From assembly GCA_963759115.1 (NCBI GenBank), contig CAVWXT010000005.1, positions 2,108,001-2,172,000 of the forward strand: a DNA stretch of 64,000 nucleotides. The letters run 5' to 3'. Source of the DNA: CAVWXT01 sp963759115 (GTDB lineage Bacteria; Planctomycetota; Planctomycetia; Pirellulales; Thermoguttaceae). Below, piece by piece: positions 17,099-27,642 of this stretch (positions are counted from its first letter, which is position 1; each line of letters opens with the position of its first letter). The notes beneath the pieces are model-generated. The model was not told where the DNA came from. It did not search any database and was given only the letters and a program-made list of their open reading frames with translations. The position numbers were made by a program, and so were the translations under genes.

Positions 17099-18111
17099 CT
17101 ATTGGGCCGCCGACTTGCTTCCATCCGGCGAGCCGCTGATGGGCGTGCCGGGGGGCAGCGGCCTGGCGGCAATCGTGTAGCCCAGCCGGTACAGTTCCTT
17201 GCGAATCTGGCGAAAGGCGTCGAAACCGTCGGGATAGACCCAGATGGTGATGGTCGTCCGGCCCGGCAGGATCTTCGCCAGGGCGTGGCGAAAGTCGGAG
17301 CCCGTCCTCCAACGCCAATCGCACCGGCTCGCCCAGATCGTCCGACTCGGGAATCAGCGTCCACTTCTGTAGCCGGGCGTAGCTGCCGCCGCGGCTGCCT
17401 CCTCGGGCAAGCTCCGGCGCGACGTCGTAACGCTCCATCGTGTAGCGGAGCCGAAAACCGCCCACCGGCCCGACGGTGTCGGTCAACTCCGGCTGATCGA
17501 GAAGCTTGGAGACCTGCCGCTCTGGCTTGCGTTTGGAACTGTTCCAGGAGCGGCTCGATGGGCACGAACACCACGCGGCCGTTGGTGATCAGGAAATGGG
17601 CCTCGGGACCGTCGACCGCCCGGCTGATCGGCGTGGGATAACTCTCGACGACGACCGGCGCGGCCGGCGTGTTTTCCACCTGCTGCCGTTGGCCGACGAG
17701 TTGCTCCAGTTGCGATCCGCGATTCCGAGAGATTGCGGGCGAGATCGAAGTTCGGCCCGCTTGGCGCCGTCGAGCTGTTGCCGCCGCTCCTGAATCTTCT
17801 GTTCCACGGCCGAAACCACTGTCGCCAGCAAGTCGCGTTGCGTGCCGCGGGCAGCGGTTTCCCGCTCCAAGTCGCTGATCTCGTCGGCCGACTTCAACAC
17901 GTCGTTCCGGAGCGATTGCTCGGCGGCCAGGTCCTTTTCCAGTCGCGACGGCGGCCGGGCTGGCCGGGATCGCCAGGTTCACCGGCGCGTTCTTGATTCG
18001 TGAGCCTTCCATGACCACCATGATAATCATGATGCTCACGACGCTGGCCACGATGTCCAGAAAGGAATCGCCGTTGACCGGTTCGGAATGTTCGGAAACG
18101 GGGCGACGCAT
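17099..18111 (-). CDS. ExbD-like coiled-coil membrane protein (frameshifted)
   Basis: The start is ATG 18111: MRRPVSEHSEPVNGDSFLDI, then VASVVSIMIIMVVMEGS. This is a cytoplasmic tail plus a single TM helix in the manner of ExbD/TolR, with an Asp near the helix start. A coiled coil follows (DEISDLERETAARGTQRDLL, EQKIQERRQQLDGAKRAEL) and a C-terminal domain with RLRYTMERYDVAPELA and LQKWTLIPESDDLGEPVRLA. It ends DGSKSAAQ at the complement of CTA 17099-17101. At least three frame changes are needed to read it through. It is third in the operon. Confidence 0.65.
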
Positions 18112-18213
18112 CGGGGATAATGACGAATTGGAGATCAGAGATTGAAGTTTTCAGAGTAGAGTCGCTTGCCGCCTCACATCGACTGTATCAGCCACTATCT
18201 GCCGCCAACTGCT

Positions 18214-20370
18214 TCACTTCTTTTCGACCATCAGCCCGCTGCCTTCCAGACTGGCCGACAACTCGCGCGAAACGTTGCTCGGCGTCCGGGGCCACATAGA
18301 CCTGCAGCAGCGGACGCCAATACATGCCGCGGCCGGCAATCCCCCACGCTTCCATCTGCTCCCAGACGGCCGAGATCGAACGCATCGACCGACGCATCGG
18401 TGCGCGGCCCCAACGGAATGACCTTGTTGCCGGCCGGGCCGCGGTCGGAGACCACCACCAAACGGTCGGCGTAGCACTCGACGCGGATCGGCCGGGTGAC
18501 GCCCACGGAACCGCGGGCAGCGTCGCGCAGGCCCCAATCCGCTCCCTTCGCCCTGGCAACGCTCTTGCCGTGTCTTGCCGCCGCGCTTGTCGTCGGGCTT
18601 GTCGTCAGGTTTCGGTCGGGGGCCGGTCGGGCGTCGGCTCCCACTCGCCGGGCCGCAGCGGCTGGCTTGGCCGAGCCATCGCCGAGGCGGCCGAAGAGGC
18701 CGATGCGAGCGTCGGATCGCGCTCCCGTGCCGGCTGACCCGCGATATAGCCGTCGGGCCGCTCTGTCGCCTGTCCTCGCGGGGCCGGATTCCCACCCTGG
18801 CTGCCTTCCGGCGATGCCGCCGCGTCGGCCGATGATCCATAGCCCACGGTTCTTTGCCCGTCACCGCTCGCGGTTCCGCCAACCCGGGCGCCACGAAGAA
18901 CGTTCTCGGAACTGCCGTCGCCAGCCAGTTGTGATCCGTTGGCCGACGTGTTCCTGCCAAGATATCCACCGGGCGCGTAGGGAGAACCGCCGCCGCTTGC
19001 CCCATTGCCCGCGGGCATCGTGCCATCGCCGCCGCCGCCGTCGCCTGAACCGCCGGCCATGCCTCCGCCCGTGCCGCCTCCGCCCACACCGCCTCCGCCG
19101 CCACCGCCTGAACCGCCGGCCATGCCTCCGCCCACACCGCCGCCACCCGTGCCGCCGCCACCTTGGCCGCCACCCACGCCGTTGCCCGCGCCGCCGCCAT
19201 CACCACTGCCCCAGGAGTTTCGCGCCGCCGCAAGATACGGATTGCCCGGCGCCTCTCGCCTCTCGTCCCTGGCCCTGCGCCCCGGAGTCCACCTTCATTT
19301 CGGCCCACGGGACCGGCCGTGTCGGCCGGAGCGTAGCCACGGTCGTCGTCATCCGGCGAGCCGCCCTCGCGCACGAAGCCGCCGCTGCTGGTCGAGGCCC
19401 GATACGATGCTCTTCGACCGCGTGTCGTACTGTCGCGGCGCGGCCGCGATCAGCCGGGCCTGGCTCACGCGGGCCGAGGCGATCGCCTGCCGCACGACGT
19501 CGGCCAGCCGCGGATCGGGCGGCGGGTAGGCCAGCTTCCAGTCGTCGCCGACCAATTCGTAGCCGAAGTCGCCTCCCCACGACTTCATCGCCGCCCGGGC
19601 CGCGTAGTAGGCACTGATGCCCTCGGGCCGAACCAGCAGCATCGGATACGGCTCGCCGGCCTGCGGATCGAAGTCGCGCTGGGCCAGCATGTACTCGCGG
19701 GCGGCCCGCAACGCGGCGGCCAGCGGGTTGCCGGGCCCCAGCGGACCCTCGAAATCGGCCTCCGTCAGCTCGATCCCTTCGGGCTGCAGCACGACGGCGT
19801 CGGCGCGGCATTCGAGGTAGATCGGCCGGCGATGCGTTTGGTTCGGCCCTTCGTACGGAACCACGGCATACGAGCGGCTGCGGCCCGGCGGCGGCCTGAT
19901 GCGCCTCGGCGAGTTGCTGCTGGGCAGCGCCGATCTGCGTGCGGACCTGCTCGAGTTCCGCCTGCGACTGGGCCCGCTGCTGCTGATCGGCGTTTTCCAG
20001 GTTCTCGAGCTCGGCCGCGGTTTTCTCGTATTGGGCAAGTTGGTCCCGCAGCCGCCGCGAGTGGTCTTCGAGGTGGCCCAATTCGAGCCGGGCGTCGGCC
20101 AATCTGCGACTCGGTCTGCTCGCGCGATTGCTTCAGTTGCTCGATGCGCCACTGCACGTCTTCCCGCTGCGTCTGCAATTCGGCGCCCTGCTGGTTGGCC
20201 TTGGCCAAGGCGGCGGCTTCGGCCTGGAGGCGGGCGGTGCGGCTGATGGCCAGCAGCAACGGCACCAGCGCCCCCATCGTGCAGATCAACACCGCCAGGA
20301 ACGGGAACAGCGAAATGCCGGGACCCGTCTGCGAAGGGCGTCGGCGTTGGGTTCGTCGAGTGGCTTTCAT
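18214..20370 (-). CDS. large ExbD-like protein with Gly-rich linker (frameshifted)
   Basis: Its ATG (20370) overlaps the ExbB-like stop by 4 nt. It opens MKATRRTQRRRPSQTG, then a single TM helix (ISLFPFLAVLICTMGALVPL), then a coiled coil of about 130 aa (AELENLENADQQQRAQSQAE). A globular part has RRPIYLECRADAVVLQPEGI and LLVRPEGISAYYAARAAMKS. A Gly/Met-rich low-complexity linker spans about 18980-19200. A second globular part repeats the theme (IRVECYADRLVVVSDRG; LLQVYVAPDAEQRF) and ends GSGLMVEKK. Several frameshifts occur, clustered in the GC-rich linker. The N-terminal topology suggests a role with the MotA/TolQ-type channel next door. Confidence 0.68.
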
Positions 20371-21558
20371 GCCGCGTGGGCCGTGCGTCGCATGGGTTCC
20401 AGCCTGATCGGCGCGGCGGCGTTGGGCGTTTCGGCCAGCCGGGCACTGAGCATGTTGACCGCCGCCGCCAGGCTCAAGACGGTCTGCTCGAAGTGCTTCG
20501 CGCCGGCCAGGGCGGCGAGATTGCGGTTCAGCGCGTCTTCCAGCCGCGTGACTTCGCCGGCGGCCTCGACGGCCCGCTCGAGCACCTCGGCCCGCCGTGC
20601 CAGTTCGCCGCCGGCGGCCGACATGGCCGTCTTGCACCTGTTCGCTCGCCGCCTCGGCCATCTGCGCCCATTGCTGGGCGGCCGAATCGACCGACGCCTG
20701 CCACAGTTCGGCCTGCCGCCGCATGAGCGTCTCGGTGGCCTGCAGCATCGTCTCGGCCATTCGACCGGCGGCGACAAGCTGGCCGTCGCCGCCGGAAGGA
20801 ACGACGGCGAACCGGCCGGCCAACTCCTCCTGCACGCGCCGGTCCACTTGCTCCAGCAGCGAGTTCTCCGCCTGCTCCACGGCAGAAGTGGACGAACATC
20901 AGCACCATCGAGAGCGTCAGGGCCAGGGCGGTGGTGTCGAACTTCAAGCCCAGGCCCTCGAAGATCTTGAACATCGCCGATTGGTCCGCGCTGCTGGCGA
21001 TTTCCGCGGCCCCGGTGAGCATCATCGTGATGCCGATCACCGTGCCCAAGAAGCCGAGGATCGGGATCGCCCAGACGATCACGCGGAACAGGCCGTAGCC
21101 GGCGTGCAGCCGGGCGGCGTCCAGGTCGGAAAGGTACTTCAGTTCGTCGTCCAGCGATTCGGCCGAGCCGCGGTGGCGAACGTGCTCCAACGCCGCCCGC
21201 AGCCGGCAGACGTAATATTCGTTCTGCCGCCGCGCCGGGCAAGCGATCGAGCCGCGCCAGCAGGGCGTTGCACTCCTCGGCCGGCTGCAGCCGACCGCGG
21301 TACCGCGGCCAGCGACGAATCGCCGAGCCCGGCCCGTTGGGCCACGATGTCGAACGCCTTGATGATCAAGGCCGCCAGGCCGACCGAGAACATCACCGTC
21401 TCCATGTACTCGACCGGATGGTTGGTGAAGTACCGTCTGACTTTCTCGAAGTCCAGCGGACCGCCGTGGATGAGGGCGTAAAACCCTGCGGCGCCCAACA
21501 GACCCCACAGGAACGGTGATTTGGCAAAGGCTTGAATGAGCCGGTTCGTTCTGTTCAT
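20367..21558 (-). CDS. MotA/TolQ/ExbB proton-channel family protein (frameshifted)
   Basis: The start is ATG 21558 (MNRTNRLIQAFAKSPFLWGL). TM1 follows near GLLGAAGFYALIHGG and TM2 around MFSVGLAALIIKAFDIV. The typical ExbB TM3 region is GYGLFRVIVWAIPILGFLGT, then VIGITMMLTGA, and TM4 is LALTLSMVLMFVHF. A long helical tail (ARRAEVLERAVEAAGEVTRL; VNMLSARLAE) replaces the usual short C-terminus. Three frame changes are required. ExbB proteins form the pentameric H+ channel that energises ExbD partners; here two candidate partners follow in the same operon. Confidence 0.75.
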
Positions 21559-21900
21559 TTCGGATCGGATCCTTCTGATGTCGTGAGACGAGGGCTGTAA
21601 TATCCGCGCACGGCTCACGGGTCAACGTGGCCTCCTCAAAATCGACCTAATCGGCACAATTTATGAGTCGAACCCGGCACCCGCAACAAGCTGGATAGAA
21701 TCGGCGAGTCAGGAAAAATGGGACTGAGTACGGTATCTATCGATCGGCGGGCCGACGGCCGTCACCGACAACGGCTCGTCGGCCCCGAGTAGTCCGTATA
21801 TGGACCCGGCATACTACCCGGCGACAGGGTAAACTCACGTGTGCCCTGCGGCAACCGGGGGAATGTGGACAGGGCCAATCAGTTTCCCCAAACCCGGCTG

Positions 21901-21967
21901 TAGGAGGCGACTCCTGTCGCTGATTTCCGGTTGATTTCAAGCGATCGGCGACTGGAGTCGCCTCCTA
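21901..21967. repeat. palindromic repeat, insertion site of intron copy B
   Basis: Arms 21901-21920 (TAGGAGGCGACTCCTGTCGC) and 21947-21967 (ending GGAGTCGCCTCCTA) pair around a loop that differs from the other two sites. The intron starts at the next base. Before intron insertion the palindrome stood upstream of the ExbB-like operon on the opposite strand. Confidence 0.85.
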
Positions 21968-22753
21968 GTGCGCTTGTGAGTGTATCGAATCAGCAAGGTG
22001 CAAGTCCTTGTCGAAATTGGGTTTGAACTTCGTAACCGAAAGTAACTGCGTCCTCGTGAGAGGGGGTGGAGAGCAACTGAAGGTGAACGGCTGGTCCGCA
22101 GGATGACGAACTCGATTCGGCCGGTTGTCGTGGCGAGCCTGCTAGGAAAAGGCGAAGCCCAAGTGACGCTGTGGTCCTCGCAAGGGATGCGGTCGGCAGA
22201 CCGCGCGGTAAGCTCCGGGGGGAAACCAAACCAAGCCCCAGAGGCGGCAACAGGTGGTTGGAGGCGGAACGGTCGGAAGGTTTGATACATGAAGCAAGGA
22301 GACCTGGGCGGGTACAAGGACGAAGTTCATTGTCCCTGATAAGGATACGAAGAATCGACCGCCCAGGAGTCAGAGCGTCCATACGAGCGAGGAAGCGGGG
22401 CAATGCCCGTCGAGCAAAGGGACGCAGGAAAGTGGATGAAACATGACGCACGGCCAAAACCACACCGTACCGCGAGTGTCGGCAACGACTAGCCACGACG
22501 GACTGCGTCAGGCACACGTAACTTGGCTCAGATTGGCCGCACCGTCGATGTTGCATGTTGGTGGCCTTCCCGTGAAGGTCAGGGCCTTTCGCTTCTGCCG
22601 ATCCCGAGAAGGAACCTTGTTTCCTTCCCGCGCTCGGTTCACCAATCCTCTACGAGGTAACACCACTAACCGGAGAGCCGGATGCGGGAAATCCGCCAGT
22701 CCGGTTCGGAGGGAGGGGAGGCCGGGAACTTAACCGGCCTTCCCTACCCCTAT
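21968..22753 (+). mobile_element. ORF-less group II intron, copy B
   Basis: This copy has the same 786-bp length and the same sequence as copies A and C in every translated frame compared. The 5' end is GTGCGC, domain V is 22675-22707, and the domain VI bulged A is 22746. A TAGGA at 22143-22147 could be EBS1, since it is the exact complement of the last five exon bases TCCTA. No intron-encoded protein is present. The sequence after the intron is unrelated to the flanks of the other two copies, apart from up to two bases after TAT. Confidence 0.88.
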
Positions 22754-22947
22754 CATTGAATAACATTGGCCCTGGGAATGCGGACGGAATGCTTGCCTTG
22801 GGCTTTCCAAGCTGTTACGATCAGAAGTCCTGCCGTAAGCGGGCTGACGCGAGCCGTTACCCCCCTGAAAAGAATGCGTTCTTGCCCGCCTAGACTATCT
22901 ATCATGAGACGCGACTTTCCCTAAGTACCACGTTGAGAAGGTGATCC

Positions 22948-24210
22948 ATGAAGCGAAGTGCGACCTACCCTGCGATGGCGTTGGCTATTCTCTCGTTAGC
23001 GGTCTTTGCGAGAGCCGATTGGACTCGGTTCCTCGGCCCCAACGGCGACAACGTTTCCGACGAGAAGGGACTGCCCGACACATGGAGCGCCACGTCGAAC
23101 GTGGTTTGGAAGACGGCCTTACCCGGTTTCGGGTCTTCCAGCCCGATTACTCTCGGCGACAAAGTTTTTGTGACTGCCTACAGCGGCTACGGGCTGAGCA
23201 AGGATGACGTTGGCAAGCAGGAAGACCTGGCTCGCCACCTGGTCTGCCTCGAACGAGCGACCGGAAAAATCGTCTGGGACAAGAGCGTCAAAGCGGCCCT
23301 TCCCGAGCAGAATTTTCCGCCGAGCCAGATCAACTTGCACGGCTACGCCTCCAGCACGCCCGTCACCGACGGCAAATTGGTCTACGTCTTCTACGGCCGC
23401 TCAGGGGTCTATGCCTACAACCTGAAAGGCGAGGTGGCGTGGCACAAGGAGGTCGGCTCGAAACTCCATGCGTGGGGATCTGGGGCTTCGCCGATCCTGG
23501 TTGGCGACCTGCTGGTGGTCAACGCCAGCGTCGAAAGCCAGTCGCTGGTGGCGCTGAACAAGACCACCGGCGACGAAGTGTGGCGGGCCAAGGGGATCAA
23601 TTCCTCGTGGTGTACGCCCGCCTTGCTGCAGACTAAGGATGGCAAGCAAGAACTGCTGGTCAGCGTCGAGAAGAAAGTCCTGGGGATTGATCCGGCCACG
23701 GGCAAAGAGCTTTGGACTTGCGTCGGAGTCCAAGACTACATCTGCCCCTCCGTGACCACACACGGCGACGTGGCTTACGTCACCGGCGCCCGCAAGAGCG
23801 TCACCATGGCCATCCGCGGCGGCGGCCGGGGCGACGTGACGAAGACCCACAAGCTGTGGGAGATCAACAAGGGCTCCCTGGTTTCAACACCCGTCTATCA
23901 GGACGGACTGCTCTATTTGGTGAACCATGCAGGGATCGCCTACTGCCTGAAGGCCGATAGCGGAGAGATCGTCTACGAATCGCGGGTGCAGGGGCTGGGA
24001 ACCGTCTACGCCTCGCTCTTGCTGGCCGACGGCAAGCTGTATACCGTGAGCCGCGATAAGGGCGCCGTGGTGCTGGCCGTGGGCACCGAGTTCAAGGAAT
24101 TGAGCCGGCCTAACCTGGACGACAAGAGCATCTTCGACGCCACGCCCGTCGCCAGCAACGGCCAACTGCTTCTGCGATCCGACAAGTTCTTGTATTGCAT
24201 CGGGAAGTAG
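22948..24210 (+). CDS. PQQ-like beta-propeller protein, exported
   Basis: The 420-aa protein has a signal peptide (residues 1-23, ending VFARA) and then WTRFLGPNGDNVSDEKGLPD, the usual opening of planctomycete propellers. Repeats of the form ATGKIVWDKSV, TTGDEVWRA, ATGKELWTC and DSGEIVYESRV mark successive WD-like blades (PQQ_2 type). These propellers are secreted; their ligand or enzyme activity is generally unknown, and PQQ binding is not implied by the fold. GAGAAGGTG precedes the ATG. No operon partner is visible. Confidence 0.85.
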   Translation: MKRSATYPAMALAILSLAVFARADWTRFLGPNGDNVSDEKGLPDTWSATSNVVWKTALPGFGSSSPITLGDKVFVTAYSGYGLSKDDVGKQEDLARHLVCLERATGKIVWDKSVKAALPEQNFPPSQINLHGYASSTPVTDGKLVYVFYGRSGVYAYNLKGEVAWHKEVGSKLHAWGSGASPILVGDLLVVNASVESQSLVALNKTTGDEVWRAKGINSSWCTPALLQTKDGKQELLVSVEKKVLGIDPATGKELWTCVGVQDYICPSVTTHGDVAYVTGARKSVTMAIRGGGRGDVTKTHKLWEINKGSLVSTPVYQDGLLYLVNHAGIAYCLKADSGEIVYESRVQGLGTVYASLLLADGKLYTVSRDKGAVVLAVGTEFKELSRPNLDDKSIFDATPVASNGQLLLRSDKFLYCIGK

Positions 24211-24232
24211 CGGACGGCCGTTTTCCGTTCTG

Positions 24233-24967
24233 CTACCAACCTTCCGGCGGCGTGCCGCCGCCGAGATGAAGGATGCGCCAATCGGCCGTGCCGTTGGGTT
24301 GTTTCGTCCGCGTCAGTTCCATGCGTACGAAGAACGACTTCCGTTCGCCCTTCTCGTCGTAGGTCACCGCGTACCACAGGTCGACCGCATCGGCGTCTTT
24401 TTCGCGTTGCTGGGCCTCGATTTGATAGAATCGCGCGAGGGCGCCCGGCCCGAGGACCAGCATCGTCCGAATCATCGGGTTCGCCACGTTGCGTTCCAGA
24501 CCCTTCCTCGCATCGGGATTGCCGCGGTAATAGTCCCATAGCCCGTCGTCCAACGGCTGACGTTCTTTGGGATCCGTCAACAACTGAAAGGCCTTCTGCG
24601 GCTCGTCCTGGGCGAGATACTTGAACCACTGGGCGCAGAATTGCCGGGCCTCGTTGCGAATCATCGCGCGGTAGGCGTACCAATGGGTGGGCGCGGCAAT
24701 TAGAAACACCAGGGAGAACACCAAGCCCGTCAACGCCATCTTTCGCCCCGTCATCGCCGGGACGTTGCTGCGGATTCGGCGCAGGGCCCAACGGCAGAAG
24801 ATCAGGCCCAGCAGGGGCACTGCCCACAGCGCCGGATCGACCAGCGCCAACGGGCTCAAGAGGCCGAAGATCAGGCCCACCACGGCTTGTCCGGGCAACA
24901 GCCGATAGGCAGCCAACTCGGTATCATGCGCGTCAGTGATGTGGACGTCGGGAACGCCGGGACGCAT
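24233..24967 (-). CDS. hypothetical membrane protein
   Basis: The 244-aa protein has two or three TM helices in its first half (AVVGLIFGLLSPLALVDPAL; LLGLIFCRWALRRI; MALTGLVFSLVFLIAAPTHW). A soluble half follows with EARQFCAQWFKYLAQDEPQK, then AFQLLTDPKERQP, and a beta-rich end with LWYAVTYDEKGERKSFFVRM. The first half resembles DUF4190 membrane anchors; the second half may be NTF2-like. It is 58 bp downstream of the CvpA-like gene on the same strand and probably co-transcribed with it. Confidence 0.65.
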   Translation of the reverse strand: MRPGVPDVHITDAHDTELAAYRLLPGQAVVGLIFGLLSPLALVDPALWAVPLLGLIFCRWALRRIRSNVPAMTGRKMALTGLVFSLVFLIAAPTHWYAYRAMIRNEARQFCAQWFKYLAQDEPQKAFQLLTDPKERQPLDDGLWDYYRGNPDARKGLERNVANPMIRTMLVLGPGALARFYQIEAQQREKDADAVDLWYAVTYDEKGERKSFFVRMELTRTKQPNGTADWRILHLGGGTPPEGW

Positions 24968-25025
24968 GGTTTGTCTCTAAGAGGCGACTCGCTGGGAGAA
25001 TCATGGCGGCGACCGGCGTCGGTCG

Positions 25026-25787
25026 CTAACTGCGCCGGGCCGCTTTCCGGTCCTTCCTCGCAGGCGCGGCCGGCTTGGCGTTCTCCGGCGCCGGCCCGCC
25101 TGCTTTCTGTTCGCCCGGCGGCGGCCCGCCCGCCTTCCGTTCGCCCGGCGGTGGCCCGCCCGGCCGTCGCACCGCCGCCGGGGCCCCGAATATCGTGTCT
25201 CGGGACGAGACCAAATCGGCTACTTGCGTGCGACGAGTAACGTATTTCTGCACGAACTCGTTCTTGGGGTCGAACTCGGCCACGGGCGACCAGCAGAATG
25301 CGCCACACGACTCCATCTGCATGAATCCTAACCATTTCCGGTCCGGCGCCGAGCCGAGAAACATCTTCGATTCCGGCGTGAATCCGCCAAAGAGGAAATT
25401 GCGGCTCAAGGGGGCCGTGTGCAGCGACATCAGCGTGAAACAGACCACCACCCAGCCGATCAGAAAAGCGATGATCCCGCCGCCGACCTGATCGGCGATC
25501 TTCAAAAATCGTACTTTCACCCGGGAAACCCGATTGGTCAGCTCACCCAAGCTGACTATGCCCAGCAGGAACAATACCCACAGGGACACGAAGTCCAATA
25601 TGTAGGTCCACGTCGTGAGATAGTTCTCCAACCATTGGGCCATAGGTTCGTAGAAATTCGTGGCCAACAGCGCCGCCGTCACCACGTTGATCAACCGCAC
25701 GGAATTGCTCCAGATCCCCTCCGTGTACAACGACCCCACGCATGCGGCGAGGATGAGCAGGAGCAGGAGAGTTAGGATGTAGCTCAT
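25026..25787 (-). CDS. CvpA-family membrane protein
   Basis: The 253-aa protein has four TM helices typical of CvpA (LTLLLLLILAACVGSLYTEG; ILDFVSLWVLFLLGIVSLGE; VGGGIIAFLIGWVVVCFTLM). A soluble region follows with MESCGAFCWSPVAEFDP, then a Pro/Gly/Lys tail of near-perfect tandem units (GGPPPGERKA, GGPPPGEQKA, GGPAPENAKP) that ends in a basic cluster. CvpA homologues are linked to colicin V production and envelope stress. The repeat tail is unusual and may be cytoplasmic and nucleic-acid or wall binding (inference). Confidence 0.8.
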   Translation of the reverse strand: MSYILTLLLLLILAACVGSLYTEGIWSNSVRLINVVTAALLATNFYEPMAQWLENYLTTWTYILDFVSLWVLFLLGIVSLGELTNRVSRVKVRFLKIADQVGGGIIAFLIGWVVVCFTLMSLHTAPLSRNFLFGGFTPESKMFLGSAPDRKWLGFMQMESCGAFCWSPVAEFDPKNEFVQKYVTRRTQVADLVSSRDTIFGAPAAVRRPGGPPPGERKAGGPPPGEQKAGGPAPENAKPAAPARKDRKAARRS

Positions 25788-25854
25788 GGGACGGGCAAGG
25801 GCCAGGGATAGGGGGATTAGCGGCTGCCCGATGGCTGACCGCCGATCACTCTGC

Positions 25855-27620
25855 TTACTGTTTCAATACCCGGATCAACTCCGGCAACGAGGTGGTTCCT
25901 TTGACGACCAGCAGGGCGCCTTCCTCCTGGAGGCTTTTCATTCCGTCTTTGCGGGCCGCCTGACGGAGGAGGTCGAGCCGGGGACTGGCGGCCAACACCT
26001 TGCGGACGGCGTCGCCGACCACCAGCAACTCGAAGATCGCCGTTCGGCCGAAGTAGCCGATCGCGCCGCACTTTTCGCACGGTTCCTTGGGAGCGTCGGC
26101 CCGCGGCTGCGGCGGGCGGTAGAATGCCTTGACGCGGCCTTCGGGAATGCCCAACTGTCCGAGGATTTCCGGGGTGGGCGCATAGGCATCCTTGCAGGCG
26201 TCGCAGAGCTTGCGCACCAGCCGCTGGTTGAGCACGGCGGTGACCGCCTTGGCGAATTCGGCCGGCGGCACGCCCAGCGACAGCACCCGCATCAACGCTT
26301 CCGCGCAATCCACCGCCCGCGCGGAGGTGACGACCATCCGCTCCCCGACTGCTTCCCGGCACAACAGACTGACCGTCTGCGCGTTGACCAGATCGCGGAC
26401 CACCACCACGTTCGGCTGCGAGCGGATGAGCCTGGGCAACAGGTCGACGGGCGACTCGCCGTTGGCGGTGCTGTAGGTCGTCACGGGGACGTTCTCCACG
26501 TCGGCGTAGCGGTTGGTCTCGTCTTCCACGGCGATGAACTCGCGCGTATAGCGGTCGCAGGCGCAGCGTCACGTCCATGGTGCTGCGCAGGCCGCCCTCG
26601 GGAATGGCCGAAAAGACGACCAAACCTCTCGGCGCGCCGAGCAGTTCGAGAAGCTGTTCCTGCAGCTTGCTCCTCATGCCCAACTCGTCGAGGGTCTTCA
26701 GGCCGACCTTCTTGTCTTGAAACTGGAGCAGCACCCGCTCGCCGGTGGAGATTCCCTGCGCGGCGAAGGTGGCCGAATAGCGGGCCGATTTGAATTCCGC
26801 GTTGAACGCCCCCTCTTGCCGGCTCTGGCGATCCTGCGGGTTTCAGCCCGCAGAGCACCTTGAGCGATTCCAGGGCGGGGTCGGCCATTTCACGCGGTCT
26901 GGGCTCGCGGGGAATCCACGTGCCGTCGATCAACATGCGTATCGCCACGTTCTGCTGGCCGCAATCGAGCATGATCGCCGCGGCACGGCTGGCCAGCCCT
27001 TCCGTGACGATATCCCGCGCCGCGCAGGCCGGGCGACTGCCGCGCCATGATGGTTCGGGCCGTGTTCGTCCGCTCGTCCGGCCCCCCTTCTCCCGTGAGC
27101 TTCGCCACCAGGCCGGCTGCCTCGGGATCGACCCTCGCGCCCGCGATCTTCACTCCGACCTTGGCAAGTTGCACCGAAACCCAGTAGCGGAGATGCTCGC
27201 GCGTGAGCACCTTTTCGTCGTCGCCGACTTCGGCGTTCCGGTAGACGACGTACGTCGCCAAGGGCGCCACGTAAGCCGCGACCAACAGCGGGAAACCTAC
27301 CCAGAAGTACGGGATCAACCATACCAACACGAACGCCGCCATGAACGTGCCGACGACAATCGGGTTCCAACGAAGATAATTCATCTTCTTCAGTTCCACG
27401 CAGTCGGTGCTGAGCCAGTCCGTGGTGTACACCCAACACAGGAAGACGAGCCAGCAGGCCAGGATTTTGATCCAGTTGAGGTAGAAGCCCGGTCCGCGGT
27501 AGTCCTTCCCCAACTCCATGACAGGCGAATCGCCGTCGGCGGCGAACAGCGCGCCGCGCCCGCGGTCGCCAAGGCGGCGAAGACAACTACGATCAGCGCA
27601 ATACGGGACGCTTTGGTCAT
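25855..27620 (-). CDS. GspE/PilB-like ATPase with eroded P-loop (frameshifted)
   Basis: The start is ATG 27620 with a signal peptide or TM (SRIALIVVVFAALATAG). Two or three TM helices follow (FYLNWIKILACWLVFLCWVY; WNPIVVGTFMAAFVLVWLIP). The C-terminal domain is of type II/IV secretion ATPase type: LVVFSAIPEGGLRSTMDVTL, VTTYSTANGESPVDLLPRLI, RSQPNVVVVRDLVNA, and CEKCGAIGYFGRTAIFELL with a zinc-binding Cys pair. The expected Walker A GxTGSGKT is replaced by IPEGGLRSTM, so ATP hydrolysis is doubtful. At least three frame changes occur between 26500 and 27600. PilT lies directly upstream. Confidence 0.7.
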
Positions 27621-27642
27621 GAATTCTTCTCCGAATCACCGA

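Noticed and set aside
18496..19617. 373-aa and 386-aa open frames over the Gly-rich region of the ExbD-like gene
   Set aside because: They are low-complexity GC-rich shadows (Arg/Pro/Ala runs) in other frames of the same gene.
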